From contig NZ_JPMI01000240.1 of NCBI RefSeq assembly GCF_000733295.1, forward strand, positions 103,553-167,552: a DNA stretch of 64,000 nucleotides, given 5' to 3'. The notes beneath the pieces are model-generated. The model was not told where the DNA came from and ran no database searches. It saw only the letters and a program-made list of their open reading frames with translations. The DNA comes from Archangium violaceum Cb vi76. GTDB taxonomy: Bacteria; Myxococcota; Myxococcia; Myxococcales; Myxococcaceae. The stretch's first letter is position 1, and every line of letters starts with the position of its first letter. Positions 19,495 through 28,750 of this stretch are shown here, in pieces. The position numbers were made by a program, and so were the translations under genes.

Positions 19495-20232
19495 TCATCC
19501 CCCCGAGTCACGTGCGCGCAGCCGTTTGGCCAGCGTGTGCAGGGCGGCGAGCCACAGCTTCGCCTCCTTGCGGGTGAGGCGGGAGCGGCGCAGAGGCGCG
19601 AACAAGTCCCGGAGCGCGGTGCGGCCCCGGGTCTGCTCGTCCACGAGGAACCCACCGGTCACGAGTGCGTCCTCCAGGGCGGACTCCACCCGTGCCAACT
19701 CGGTATCCGTGGCCGCGACGGGAAGCGGAGCGGCGGGAGGCGGCGAGGCGGCGAGCGTCGCCATGCGGATTTCATAGGCGTACAGCAGCACGGCCTGGGC
19801 GAGGTTGATGGAGGGCTGCTCGGGAGCGGTGGGCACGGCGGACAGGTCGTGGCAGCGCTCGACCTCGGCGTTGGTGAGCCCGCTGCGCTCATCGCCGAAG
19901 ACGAGGGCCACGGGACCCTGGGCGGCACGCTGGACCATCTCCTCGGCCACGGCGCGGGGGGAGAGCCGGCGCTTGCCTTCCACCTTGCGCGAGCTGGTGC
20001 CCACCACCCAGACACAGTCCGCCACGGCGGCGTCGAGCGTGTCCGCGCGGCCCGAGGCCTCCAGGACATCCTCGGCGTGGACGGCGAGCCGGCGGGCGGG
20101 GGCGAGATCCTCGGCCTCGGGGCGGATCCAGGTCCACTCGGACAGGCCGCAGTTCTTCATGGCCCGGGCGGCGGCACCCAGGTTCTCCGCGTTGCGCGGG
20201 CGTAGCAGCACCAGGCGGATGGGCAGGGGCAT
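19495..20232 (-). CDS. TrmJ-like SPOUT tRNA/rRNA 2'-O-methyltransferase
   Basis: This 245-residue protein has SPOUT (SpoU/TrmH) motif 1 RPRNAENLGAAARAMKNCG near residue 10, motif 2 LVFGDERSGLTNAEV and motif 3 PSINLAQAVLLYAYEI, which form the trefoil AdoMet-binding knot. The motif spacing and the helical C-terminal extension of about 80 residues match TrmJ, which methylates the ribose at tRNA position 32. It starts at ATG 20232, 12 nt after the end of the TPR gene upstream, so the two are probably co-transcribed. A related rRNA target cannot be excluded. Confidence 0.88.
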   Translation of the reverse strand: MPLPIRLVLLRPRNAENLGAAARAMKNCGLSEWTWIRPEAEDLAPARRLAVHAEDVLEASGRADTLDAAVADCVWVVGTSSRKVEGKRRLSPRAVAEEMVQRAAQGPVALVFGDERSGLTNAEVERCHDLSAVPTAPEQPSINLAQAVLLYAYEIRMATLAASPPPAAPLPVAATDTELARVESALEDALVTGGFLVDEQTRGRTALRDLFAPLRRSRLTRKEAKLWLAALHTLAKRLRARDSGG

Positions 20233-20244
20233 GGGCCGCGCACC

Positions 20245-21315
20245 TTAGCGCGCCTCGGGCAGGCCAGGGCGCCTGGACGCAGCCAGGGGGTGCGCGTGGA
20301 GACCGAGTCGGGAAGCCGCCTCCGAGGCCGCACCACTCTGCGCGTCCCTGACGAGCACGAGCCGCCATGCGTCCCGGGCCTCCTCCTGGCGGCCGAGCTT
20401 CGCGAGACAGTCACCCCAGGCCAGCAATCCGTCTCCGCCCTGGCTCTTGTAGGAGTGCGTGGCGCCCGCCTCGAAGAAGCGCGGGGCTTCTTCCAGACGT
20501 CCCGCCGCCATGGCGATGCGCCCGAGAAGGAACAGCCCGTTGCGCGTGCTCGACACCCGGCGCGCGAGCCTCAACCCCCTGTGTGCTTCCCACTCCGCTT
20601 CCTCGTACCGGCCCAGCGCCAGGAGTGCCGCGGCGCGGGTGAAGTGGACCTCGCTCCGATACACCCGGGGCACGCGCTGGCGGTCCACGTTCTCCAGGGT
20701 GGTGAGTGCCTCTTCGCCGCGCCCGGTGTGCGCGAGGATCCACGCGCGCTGGACGGGGAAGAAGTTCCACAGGAAGGGGAACGCACGTGCCGGCTCCTCC
20801 AGGGAGGACAGGCGCGCGTTGGCGGCTCCCCATCCACCGAGGTTGTAGACAGCCTCGACGAGGTTGAACCGGACCAGGGTCCATTCATTCCGCTCGGCGG
20901 ACGGCGCATCGGGAGCGGGTGGACACGGCCAGCCCCGCTCGATGTCGAGTGCCTCCAGGTAGAGGCCCGCGTTGATGAAGAGGTTGACCACGCAGGTAGC
21001 GCAGAGCAGGCATCCGTCCGCCTTGGCGTGGACCGCGAGGCGGCGGGCACCCGCGACGGCTGTTTCGGTATGGCCGAGCCCCGAGTGCGCATAGAGCTCC
21101 TCGCGCCACAGCCTGGCCCTCATCCAGGCCGCGAGGGGAAGCCACTTCAGGAAACCGGCGAGGGCGAGGGCCGCGCGGAAGGCGCCCCATTCGCCGCACC
21201 GGACCGTGAGCCCCAGGAGGAACTGATGCACCCGGCTCCAGAGCAGCAGCGAGGCCACGAGGACGAGCAGCAGCTCGGGGGGAAAGGGGGAGAAGCCCGC
21301 GATGGCGAGGGTCAT
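20245..21315 (-). CDS. Membrane-anchored TPR-like protein, unknown
   Basis: This 356-residue protein begins at ATG 21315 after GGAGG; an alternative GTG at 21342 lacks a ribosome site. Residues 8-26 form one hydrophobic helix (FPPELLLVLVASLLLW). The rest is a series of helix pairs of TPR character (EEALTTLENVDRQRVPRVYR, ALGRYEEAEWEAHRGL, AAGRLEEAPRFFEAGA). The composition suggests a bound scaffold facing the cytoplasm or periplasm. A CLLCATC cluster near residue 100 is unusual. No specific partner is evident. Confidence 0.7.
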   Translation of the reverse strand: MTLAIAGFSPFPPELLLVLVASLLLWSRVHQFLLGLTVRCGEWGAFRAALALAGFLKWLPLAAWMRARLWREELYAHSGLGHTETAVAGARRLAVHAKADGCLLCATCVVNLFINAGLYLEALDIERGWPCPPAPDAPSAERNEWTLVRFNLVEAVYNLGGWGAANARLSSLEEPARAFPFLWNFFPVQRAWILAHTGRGEEALTTLENVDRQRVPRVYRSEVHFTRAAALLALGRYEEAEWEAHRGLRLARRVSSTRNGLFLLGRIAMAAGRLEEAPRFFEAGATHSYKSQGGDGLLAWGDCLAKLGRQEEARDAWRLVLVRDAQSGAASEAASRLGLHAHPLAASRRPGLPEAR

Positions 21316-21381
21316 GGCCGGTATGCCTCCGTACCGGGACACTCTACCTGATTGGGAAGGTGGCTGGGGTGACTTTTCAGG

Positions 21382-22308
21382 TCATGTATCGAGGAAACGG
21401 CGTTGCCAGCGTCGAGTGAAGTCGCGGGAGCCGGGTTCTTCGTACAGGCAGGGCTCCAGCACCCGTGCCAGGACGCGATACGGCTTCATTTCTCTTTTCT
21501 GCTCCACATCGCCCGCTTCAGGCCATTTCCCCAGCGAGACCAGTACCTTCTGGGCGCTCAGCTCCTCGACGGATACTTCCGGATGGGTCAACTGTGCGCG
21601 AATTACTCCTGTGCCACCAAGTTGATCGAGCAATGTCTGTCCATAGAAGTTCAGCCAGTAGGCTCCCCGGGCCTTCTCGCCCAGGTACATGGATGTGGTG
21701 CTGAGATTATGTACGTCCATCCCCGGGTAGCGGAAGCATTGCTCCTGGATGAGGTGCATCACCGGCTTGCTGGGCAGGAGATGGTTGAATGCAAGGCTGG
21801 CGTAACCAGAGTCGAGGGGGAGCTCTCGTGCGAGCGCCACGGCCAGCTTCTTGACGTGCCCGGGGCCGTGCTCCTCCAGATATTCCGTGGGCAACCAGAA
21901 GGACACCGCGCTCACGAAACCTGGCAGGGCGAGGTCTTCTCGCGGCCTGCCGTGGTACTCGAAACGAAATCCACCCACCTGATTCTCATGCTCCTCCAAT
22001 TGCAGGATGCAACTGGAAGGTGCGCTCAGCTCGTCGCGAACCTTCTCCCACTGTGCATCATCGAGAGGCCGTACAGCTCCCGCCCAGCCCTTGTATTCTT
22101 CGGGGGCCAGGTCGCCTCCCATGTCCACGTACCAGCCCAGCTTCTCGTTCCCCACTGCATCGAGATAGAGGTCCAGGACGCGCGTGATGGCCTGTGAGAT
22201 GGTGTCGTGCGGGCGCCGCATGAAGAAGCAGAGGATGAGTCCCTCTCTCAGGACCAGTCTGCCATCCGGCAGGCTTTGCCTGAGTCTCGGGTAGTGCTCG
22301 CTCACCAT
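21382..22308 (-). CDS. Type VI immunity family (DUF3396-like) protein
   Basis: This 308-residue cytosolic-looking protein resembles the DUF3396 / type VI immunity family seen beside toxins in myxobacteria and proteobacteria (cues: LILCFFMRRPHDTISQAI, FVSAVSFWLPTEYLEEHG, SGYASLAFNHLLP). The start codon ATG at 22308 overlaps the stop of the upstream toxin gene (ATGGTGA), so the two are translationally coupled. The DNA is visibly less GC-rich than neighbouring genes, suggesting transfer. The expected role is to bind and neutralise the partner nuclease in siblings. The family match is from memory of its pattern; the coupling is directly seen. Confidence 0.7.
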   Translation of the reverse strand: MVSEHYPRLRQSLPDGRLVLREGLILCFFMRRPHDTISQAITRVLDLYLDAVGNEKLGWYVDMGGDLAPEEYKGWAGAVRPLDDAQWEKVRDELSAPSSCILQLEEHENQVGGFRFEYHGRPREDLALPGFVSAVSFWLPTEYLEEHGPGHVKKLAVALARELPLDSGYASLAFNHLLPSKPVMHLIQEQCFRYPGMDVHNLSTTSMYLGEKARGAYWLNFYGQTLLDQLGGTGVIRAQLTHPEVSVEELSAQKVLVSLGKWPEAGDVEQKREMKPYRVLARVLEPCLYEEPGSRDFTRRWQRRFLDT

Positions 22309-23204
22309 ATGGGTTCCCGAATGACTCCGTCCAAGGGGGTGACGCGGGAAGGTGATTGTCCCAGGGCGCGCTGGTACATCTCCCCTTGTGTACGGCCCTG
22401 ATAGGGATGCCCTTGGGGGTACTTCCTCCAAAAGGGTGGGTTCGTCTCCGGACAGGGAAACTTGAAGTCGTAGACAGCCCAGGCCTTGAGCGGATCTCCC
22501 GTGTGGATGACGACATCTGGCTCCAGGGTGCCCTCGAGTTCTTTCTCACGCCCTTGTCGCACGAGTCCTTCCCGCGCTTCCTTGCTCACGAGGCCTGTTT
22601 GTCCTGTGGCAGGATCAAAACGATAGCGCTGTTCCAGGCTGAAGTGCCCGGGAATGAGTTGTCTCAATGCCAGGTCGACACACTCACGGGCCTCCTTGTG
22701 CTTTTCCAATCCCCAGCGCATGGCTTGTGTTACAGGCGTTCCGTTGGATTTCTTTCCAACTACTTGCTCGCAGTCGGCCTTTCCCGGCTTCCTCCCGCCC
22801 AAGCGCTTCTGGTTGACGTCATCTTCTGCTTGCTTTGTGCATTCTTCCAGAATCTTCTCGAGTTCTGCTTGGAGCGATTGGAAGGCCTCGGAATCTGTCA
22901 GGGCCAGTGCCGCTGCGGCGGTGAGTGGAACCCTACCGCCCATCGCGGGTTTGTTGTTGGGGAGTGACGGAGGGGGCTTTGTGGATTGAACGGTGCGGAA
23001 GGACTGGCCTTGTCCCCCCTCGATTCCATCGCAGGCTTCCGGGTCGTGGGGGTGATTCTTCACACAGCAACTGTGGGTCGTATCCGCCGGTGTGCAGTTG
23101 GAGCCTTCTACACAACCGCTGGATCCAAGGCCCGCGAGCAGGCTGAGCAGCTGAAATAACGCCCATGACATGGGTCTCTTGAGGCCTTTGCTGTACGAAC
23201 TCAT
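22302..23204 (-). CDS. Lipoprotein toxin with PD-(D/E)XK nuclease-like C-terminus (SitA-like)
   Basis: This 300-residue protein has a lipoprotein signal with Lys/Arg residues, a hydrophobic core and lipobox GSSGC (Cys31). It then has a Cys-rich segment, a helical middle and a C-terminal domain with EPD (Asp230) and DFKFPCP (Asp246, Lys248). The PD...DXK pattern is that of a restriction-like nuclease. A lipidated nuclease followed by an overlapping immunity gene fits the SitAI class of Myxococcus, whose toxins pass to kin by TraAB outer-membrane exchange. The start is ATG 23204; ATG 23171 is an alternative. Lower GC than its surroundings suggests acquisition. Nuclease activity is inferred. Confidence 0.65.
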   Translation of the reverse strand: MSSYSKGLKRPMSWALFQLLSLLAGLGSSGCVEGSNCTPADTTHSCCVKNHPHDPEACDGIEGGQGQSFRTVQSTKPPPSLPNNKPAMGGRVPLTAAAALALTDSEAFQSLQAELEKILEECTKQAEDDVNQKRLGGRKPGKADCEQVVGKKSNGTPVTQAMRWGLEKHKEARECVDLALRQLIPGHFSLEQRYRFDPATGQTGLVSKEAREGLVRQGREKELEGTLEPDVVIHTGDPLKAWAVYDFKFPCPETNPPFWRKYPQGHPYQGRTQGEMYQRALGQSPSRVTPLDGVIREPIW

Positions 23205-23369
23205 GGAGGGGCGGAACGTTACCGCACGAAGCCTCCCGGCGTTGACGGGTGAAATCGTGCGCCGGGTCCACCGCATGGGTAGCATGGCTCACAGGGTGTG
23301 GCGGGATGGACGGGTGCTCCCGCGAGGCGCGGGCGGATGGAGGGTGAATCCCGGAGAGGCTCGTGCTTC

Positions 23370-24302
23370 ATGAAGGGGCGTGCCGTATTGGCGCTCGCCG
23401 CCATTGCGCTATTGGTCATTCCACTGGCGGGACTTGCCATCCTGTGGTTCCGGTCACCCCCTGAGCAGGTCGTCGAGGGCTGGCGCTTCGCTCCCTGGTT
23501 GTCCCCAGCGGAGGCCCGAGAGAGGCCCACCCTCCTTCAGCCGTGCCAGGGTGACGAGCAGTGTGACCCTCCGTTCGTGTGTTTCCATGACCCGCGCATC
23601 CAGCAGCGGCAGTGCACGGGTACGGGTTGCGAGTCGGACTCCTGGTGTCCACCCGAGACCGCCTGCCGGGCCATTCCCCTCCGAGGCAGGGACAGGATGG
23701 CCCTGCGCACCTGCGCCCATGAGGGCATGCGCAAGGAGGGTGAGAGGTGTCTGCGGTTCGTCCAGTGGCCCATGAGGGAACGGGCCTGTGGGCAGGGGCT
23801 CGTCTGCGCGGTTTCCGGCTGGTGTGGCCGGCGGTGCGTGCCCGGAAAGGAGGGGACATGTGCGGAGGGCTTCTTCTGTTCTCGCGGAGACCCCGATGGG
23901 CCCCTGTGCCAGCCCACCTGTGAGGGCCGTACGTGTCCCGAGGGCCAGGAGTGCGTCCGGTGGGAGGGCGGAGTGTCGGTGTGCCTCGTGGTGTACGGGC
24001 GCTCGTGCCATGACGACGAGCCCTGTCCCGAGGGGACGGTGTGTGAGATGGAGCCGTTGCTCACCCTGGTGGGGCAGGCTCGGAGGTCGTGCGTCCGGAC
24101 CTGTGGACTCGAAGGTGCCGAGAGTTGTCTGGAGGGATTCGTCTGCCACCAGGGCCGGTGCCGGCCGCGCTGCTCCCTGACGCGGCCCGATTCCTGTGGA
24201 ACCCGATTCTGCGTGTCCACCGACGACGAGGGCAACGGCGTGTGTCTGTCCTCGCCGGAGCAATGGGACATGGCCGTCGAGCCGGCCCGGGATGGCGGGT
24301 GA
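23370..24302 (+). CDS. Membrane-anchored cysteine-rich protein with tandem EB-like modules
   Basis: This 310-residue protein starts at ATG 23370 with a single N-terminal hydrophobic helix (VLALAAIALLVIPLAGLAIL). About 26 cysteines follow in repeating units of the type CxxGxxCxxxFVC and CPEGxxC (for example CPEGQECVRWEGG, CPEGTVCEMEP). Such disulfide modules are usual in animal EB/EGF-like proteins and common on myxobacterial surfaces. There is no lipobox, so a signal anchor is likely, with the Cys-rich part outside. It is divergent from the toxin gene. Function is unknown; protein binding is the usual guess. Confidence 0.72.
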   Translation: MKGRAVLALAAIALLVIPLAGLAILWFRSPPEQVVEGWRFAPWLSPAEARERPTLLQPCQGDEQCDPPFVCFHDPRIQQRQCTGTGCESDSWCPPETACRAIPLRGRDRMALRTCAHEGMRKEGERCLRFVQWPMRERACGQGLVCAVSGWCGRRCVPGKEGTCAEGFFCSRGDPDGPLCQPTCEGRTCPEGQECVRWEGGVSVCLVVYGRSCHDDEPCPEGTVCEMEPLLTLVGQARRSCVRTCGLEGAESCLEGFVCHQGRCRPRCSLTRPDSCGTRFCVSTDDEGNGVCLSSPEQWDMAVEPARDGG

Positions 24303-24335
24303 CCACGCTCATCCCGGGCACGGTCAGCTCCAGGC

Positions 24336-25709
24336 TCAGAACGAGGCGTCGAGCTGGAGCCGCGCGACATGCCGGCTCGCGGAGCGGTCGTGACCGAAGA
24401 TGTAGAAGTAGTCGGTCTGGAGCTTGAACGCGTGACCGTTCAGGTAGACGTTGAGTCCACCGCCCACCTGTCTTCCCTGCGTGTTGACCTGGTTGATGAG
24501 CGCGGGGTCCGTCCCGGCGAAGGCGAACAGCTGGTCCCACCGCGCGGCGACCTCGACCAACGGAGAGACCATCAGGCCCGCCTGGAGGAAGTAGCCCCAA
24601 CCGGAACGTGAGTACTCCCGGATCGTCGCCCCGCTCGCGTTGGTGCCCTCGAGGAAGTCTTGCCCCGTGTTGCGGAGCACGGCCTCGCCGAGGAACGAGA
24701 ACCCCCTGTACTTGAAGACCACGTCGGCGGCGGCGTGTGTGTAGTCCAGCGTCCCGAGCGTCAGCGTGGTGCCCGTGGTCGACCGCTGGCGATTCGTCCC
24801 CTGGTTGTAGCCACCGGCGAGCCCGATCGCGAGGCGCGGTTTGGGCAGCCGCTGCAGGTCTCCTTCCTGATCATCGTCGAAGTTGCCCCACGGACGGAGC
24901 ACCAGGCGCGCCACGTAGATGCCTCCCAGGGCCTGGGGGCCGAACCGGTTGCGCCCCTCTCCACCGCCGATGAAGAGGTGATAGCCCAGCATGCCATTCA
25001 GCCCACCGAGGTCGTTCGAGTACAGCATCAGGCCGACGTCGCGATCCAACGTCAGCTCCTGGACCACCTGCTGCCGGTCCACGAGCTGGAGCGCGAACTC
25101 CCGGATGGTGCGGGCCCGATCGAACGGAACGAAGTACTGCCCGACGCGCAGATTGAGATCGCGCACCCTCGTGTAATCGATGAACGCGTCGAAGATGGGC
25201 GAGGCACTGCCCGTCTCGAAGTCGTTGCCGCCGAAGGCGAGCTGGAGGGTGTACTTGAGGTCGGTGGTGAGGACATGCCCCTGGGTGATCAGGCGCAACG
25301 TCTTCACGTTGATCTCATGGGTCGTCTTGTCCTTCTCCCAGGTGAGCGTCTCCCGGAACTGCGCTCGTGCCCTGAGCGTGATGGCAAAGCGGCCATCATC
25401 GGTCGTGACCGTGAGTCCCTTGCCCGGCGCGGCCGAGACGGAGACGCCCTTCTTCTCCTCGGCCGCCTTCTTCGGCTCCTCCTCCTGTTGGCTCCGCGGC
25501 AGGTCGACCTGTTGCTCCAGCTCCGCGAGACGCTCGGCGGTGGCGGTCGGCGTATCCGCCGCGGGTGTCGCGGTCTGGGCCGGCGCTGGCTCCTGGGCCC
25601 TCGCGGGTCCGTGGACCAGCACCGCTGTCATGGCCAACACGAGGGCGGCGTGTGCGCACACGCTCTTCGTGCCGCCGCCCTCCTTTCCTTCGATGTTCGC
25701 AGCTCGCAT
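24336..25709 (-). CDS. OprP/OprO-type outer-membrane porin
   Basis: This 457-residue protein starts at ATG 25709 after AGGAG, with a signal peptide ending GPARAQ. A short coiled-coil (ERLAELEQQVDLP) and a Lys/Glu-rich linker precede a barrel domain from about residue 95 (GRFAITLRARAQFRETLTW) that ends in LQLDASF with the terminal Phe typical of outer-membrane barrels. FIDYTRVRDLNLRVGQYFVP matches the phosphate-selective porin (OprP/O) family. The substrate in myxobacteria is uncertain, since relatives are annotated simply as porins. The open frame extends much further upstream, but without coding character. Confidence 0.85.
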   Translation of the reverse strand: MRAANIEGKEGGGTKSVCAHAALVLAMTAVLVHGPARAQEPAPAQTATPAADTPTATAERLAELEQQVDLPRSQQEEEPKKAAEEKKGVSVSAAPGKGLTVTTDDGRFAITLRARAQFRETLTWEKDKTTHEINVKTLRLITQGHVLTTDLKYTLQLAFGGNDFETGSASPIFDAFIDYTRVRDLNLRVGQYFVPFDRARTIREFALQLVDRQQVVQELTLDRDVGLMLYSNDLGGLNGMLGYHLFIGGGEGRNRFGPQALGGIYVARLVLRPWGNFDDDQEGDLQRLPKPRLAIGLAGGYNQGTNRQRSTTGTTLTLGTLDYTHAAADVVFKYRGFSFLGEAVLRNTGQDFLEGTNASGATIREYSRSGWGYFLQAGLMVSPLVEVAARWDQLFAFAGTDPALINQVNTQGRQVGGGLNVYLNGHAFKLQTDYFYIFGHDRSASRHVARLQLDASF

Positions 25710-25870
25710 TCCTGACCTCTCCTGGAGTGACCCGGACCGAGGCACGGCTGCGATCGAGCATAGAAGCTCGAAAGCCCACCGGACCCTCGCGGGGGGTGGG
25801 CTTTGCGGAGGAAGCATGTGTTTCCAATATAACGGATGAACCTCCGCCAGCAAGGAGATTCCGGGTTCCC

Positions 25871-26989
25871 TCAGGCCGCGAGCTTGTTGCTCACGGTGTG
25901 CAGCACGGGCCGGTGCGTCGAGGACAACCAGACCAGCGGGAAGCCGATCTCCGGGTACTGGGAGATCATCTCCCGGAGGTACCGGCACATGCTGATGATC
26001 AGGGTCAGCATCATCACCAGCAGCAGCCCGTGGTGGAGCGCGGGCTGGAGCGCCACGGGCACCGCGGACAGGGGAATCAACAGGAGGAAGAGCATGCTCT
26101 CGACGGTCAGCCACGCCGGGGGCTTGTTGACGAGCTGGCGCGCATGGACGCCCACCGCGAGGCTGCTCATGGCGAGGGCGACCAGGGCCCGCGCGGAGAA
26201 GACATCGCTCCAGTCCCGCATCCACGTCACGTACAGGCCGAGGATGAGCACGGGCGCCGTGAGGATCCGCACATAGAAGCGCGGGGAGGAGAGCGGCGAG
26301 CGGTACATGAGCACCACGTCCTGCAGCAGCGACCAGGCGCCAGCACCGAAGGCCACGAGGCTCGCGAGCGCATAGGTGAGCTGGAAGGCGGGCACCTCGA
26401 GGATTCCCACTCCGAAGACGCAGACCGACAGCCCCAGGAAGAGACAGAAGACATAGTTCCAGAGGTGGTTGATGTACGGATCTCGCATGACGCCGGTCGC
26501 GAAGTAGCGGCACAGCCCGAGGTAGAAGAAGAGCTGCCCGGTGGCGGTGAGCAGGATGTAGGGCAGGAAGTAGACGCCCTGCCGAGGGCCCAGCTGGGCC
26601 ACGATCAACACGGCCATCGCCGAGTTCATCACGTCGACCCAGTGGTCCCAGAAGTGGCGAGCGGTGGATTGGGTCCCGTTACGCCGGGCCTGGGTTCCGT
26701 CCATGGCATCCAGGCAGAAGTGGAGCACCCGGCAGACCACCCAGAGCGCATACATCCATCTCGCGCGCTCGAAGGTGTGCACGGCGGCGAGCAGGAACAG
26801 GTGCAGCAGCAGCCCGGGAATGCCGAGGACGACGGGGGAGAGCCGGTAGGGGAGATGGTGGACGGCGAAGTGCCGGCACTCCTCGCGGACCACGCGGATG
26901 AGCGCATCCTCCTCCAGGCGCTTGTAGCTCTGTTGCTTGTCGAGGACCAACTCATGGGGCTCCAGCGCCCGTGCCTGATGCGTGCTCAT
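25871..26989 (-). CDS. CDP-alcohol phosphatidyltransferase, eukaryotic EPT/CPT-like
   Basis: This 372-residue polytopic protein has about ten hydrophobic segments and a CDP-alcohol phosphotransferase motif near residues 94-119: DAMDGTQARR, then WDHWVD. The spacing fits eukaryotic choline/ethanolamine phosphotransferases (DGKQARR...GELFDHGCD), as does the upstream helical arrangement. The Gly that precedes the third Asp in the usual motif is Arg here (STARHFWDH); the four catalytic Asp residues remain. The likely reaction joins a CDP-linked head group to diacylglycerol or a similar lipid. The start is ATG 26989 (MSTHQARAL). Confidence 0.78.
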   Translation of the reverse strand: MSTHQARALEPHELVLDKQQSYKRLEEDALIRVVREECRHFAVHHLPYRLSPVVLGIPGLLLHLFLLAAVHTFERARWMYALWVVCRVLHFCLDAMDGTQARRNGTQSTARHFWDHWVDVMNSAMAVLIVAQLGPRQGVYFLPYILLTATGQLFFYLGLCRYFATGVMRDPYINHLWNYVFCLFLGLSVCVFGVGILEVPAFQLTYALASLVAFGAGAWSLLQDVVLMYRSPLSSPRFYVRILTAPVLILGLYVTWMRDWSDVFSARALVALAMSSLAVGVHARQLVNKPPAWLTVESMLFLLLIPLSAVPVALQPALHHGLLLVMMLTLIISMCRYLREMISQYPEIGFPLVWLSSTHRPVLHTVSNKLAA

Positions 26990-27209
26990 TTCCAGTGTCC
27001 GTTCACCCCGGGCCGATGTCGTTGCCGCGGGTGAGGCGAACAATGCGGAGGACTGCGTTCGAGCGCGGTGCGCGGCCTCACACGAGGGCTGTGGCCCTCG
27101 TCACAGCCCGAGGCGGGTCCGGGGTGGAGCCGGAAAAAATCCGGAGGCCTTGCCCGCCGGAGCGGCTCACGGGTCCAACCCCTCAGACAGAGCACGAAGG
27201 GGAAATCCC

Positions 27210-28643
27210 ATGAGCCACAAGCGCTTCAATCGGATGTGTCTGGTGACGGCCGCCGCCTCCCTGCTGGGGGCATGTGAGGGGGGGCCCATGGCCGGGGAAG
27301 CACCGCCGCACTCCGACCGCGGTGGTATTGGGATGGAGCTGCCGGTTCCTGGCGTCGGGGAGGCTCCAGCGACGGTCTCCATCGACATCCGCCGCTCGCT
27401 GGCCGTGACGGAGAAGAGCATCCTGGCCCGGTTCGGCGGGCGGCGGGTGTTCAGCAAGCTGGTCGCCGACAACGGCGGGGCGGGCTTCACCTCCGAGCAG
27501 CTCTTCCGCCAGCTCTGGGACACGCAGAACCCGGCGCCCGGGCAGCCGGACCTGCCGGGCATGCCGCACTGCACCGACGCGGGCAACACCCTCAACGGCT
27601 TCCCCTACGTGTGCCGCCCGAGCGAGGGGGGACAGGCCCGGCCGGGCTCGGTCATCCACCTGGACAGCTATGCGGCGGTGGGCCTCTACAACCGCTTCGA
27701 CCTGGCGCCCGTGGATGGCTCGAACTGCGGCGAGTACCGCATCGTCCTGGCGAAGCTACCCTCCGCGCCCGCCAACCGTAACTTCATGATCTTCGAGGCG
27801 GTGCTTCCCAACCCCCAGCCCGAGCTGGGGCTCGAGGGGTGCCGGCCGGTGGCCGACTTCTGGGCGGGGCTGTCCTCCGACCCGGACCCCCTGTCGCGCG
27901 CCAGCAAGCTGGAGGCCTTCTATTTCACGGGTCTGCCGGGCTTCGAGCCGGTGGTGGCCATGAACCACTACGGCAACAACCCGGGGAGCCTCGGCCAGGT
28001 GCGCACCAACCAGTTCCTCCAGGGCGGGCCCACCGCGCCTCCGGTGCCGTGGATGATGCGCGAGTTCAAGCTGGTGAGCGACTGCACCTCGCAGCCGGCG
28101 TGCACGCTGAAGTTCCTCCCGGCGACGGTCAAGAGCAACCCCTTTGGCGGGCTCTTCAACCCGGCGTCCACCGATCCGCGGGCCTCGGCCTTCCAGAGCC
28201 ACTTCGTCTCCCAGGTGGCGAGCCTGGCCATCAATGACCTCAACCGCTTCAACCATGCGGTGCCGGATGAATTCAACGCCGCCCAGAGCGACTCGCAGAC
28301 CCGGGGCGGAGCGGATGACTACCTCGCCCAGCTCGGCCCGGGCCCGAGCCCGTTCCACCAGGCCATCGGCCAGGAACTCGCCCGGGTGGGCAGCACGTTG
28401 ACCCCTCGTGACGTCGTCGCGCGTGCCCAGGCCCTGTCCTGCGGTGGCTGCCACCAGCGCAACAGCGGCAGGCCGGTGGGCGGTGGCCTGACGTGGCCCG
28501 CCTCGGCCAACTTCGTTCACAGCTCGGAGAACGATGATCCGGCGGACCCGGGCCGCTTCGCCATCTCGCCAGCGCTCCGCGATCAGTTCCTGCCCCTGCG
28601 CAAGGCCGTGCTGGAGAGCTTCCTCCAGAGCTCCTCCTCTTGA
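27210..28643 (+). CDS. Lipoprotein with single CxxCH motif, unknown
   Basis: This 477-residue protein starts at ATG 27210 with AAGGGG upstream. The signal peptide ends in lipobox LGAC (Cys22). The mature part has several Cys pairs and one CGGCH motif near residue 412 (ALSCGGCHQRNSGRP). The motif could hold a c-type heme, or could simply be structural, since no distal Met ligand is clear. Comparable CGGCHQ lipoproteins occur in multiple copies in myxobacteria without known function. It is divergent from the phosphotransferase gene across 220 bp. Confidence 0.72.
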   Translation: MSHKRFNRMCLVTAAASLLGACEGGPMAGEAPPHSDRGGIGMELPVPGVGEAPATVSIDIRRSLAVTEKSILARFGGRRVFSKLVADNGGAGFTSEQLFRQLWDTQNPAPGQPDLPGMPHCTDAGNTLNGFPYVCRPSEGGQARPGSVIHLDSYAAVGLYNRFDLAPVDGSNCGEYRIVLAKLPSAPANRNFMIFEAVLPNPQPELGLEGCRPVADFWAGLSSDPDPLSRASKLEAFYFTGLPGFEPVVAMNHYGNNPGSLGQVRTNQFLQGGPTAPPVPWMMREFKLVSDCTSQPACTLKFLPATVKSNPFGGLFNPASTDPRASAFQSHFVSQVASLAINDLNRFNHAVPDEFNAAQSDSQTRGGADDYLAQLGPGPSPFHQAIGQELARVGSTLTPRDVVARAQALSCGGCHQRNSGRPVGGGLTWPASANFVHSSENDDPADPGRFAISPALRDQFLPLRKAVLESFLQSSSS

Positions 28644-28750
28644 TTTGGGAATCCCCTGACGTCCCGGCCCTCACCCGGCTGCCTGGTTCTCTCGTCCCCG
28701 CGTCCGCCGTGCGTACCCTCGAAGCGAAGTTCCACCCGAGGGTCCGCCCG

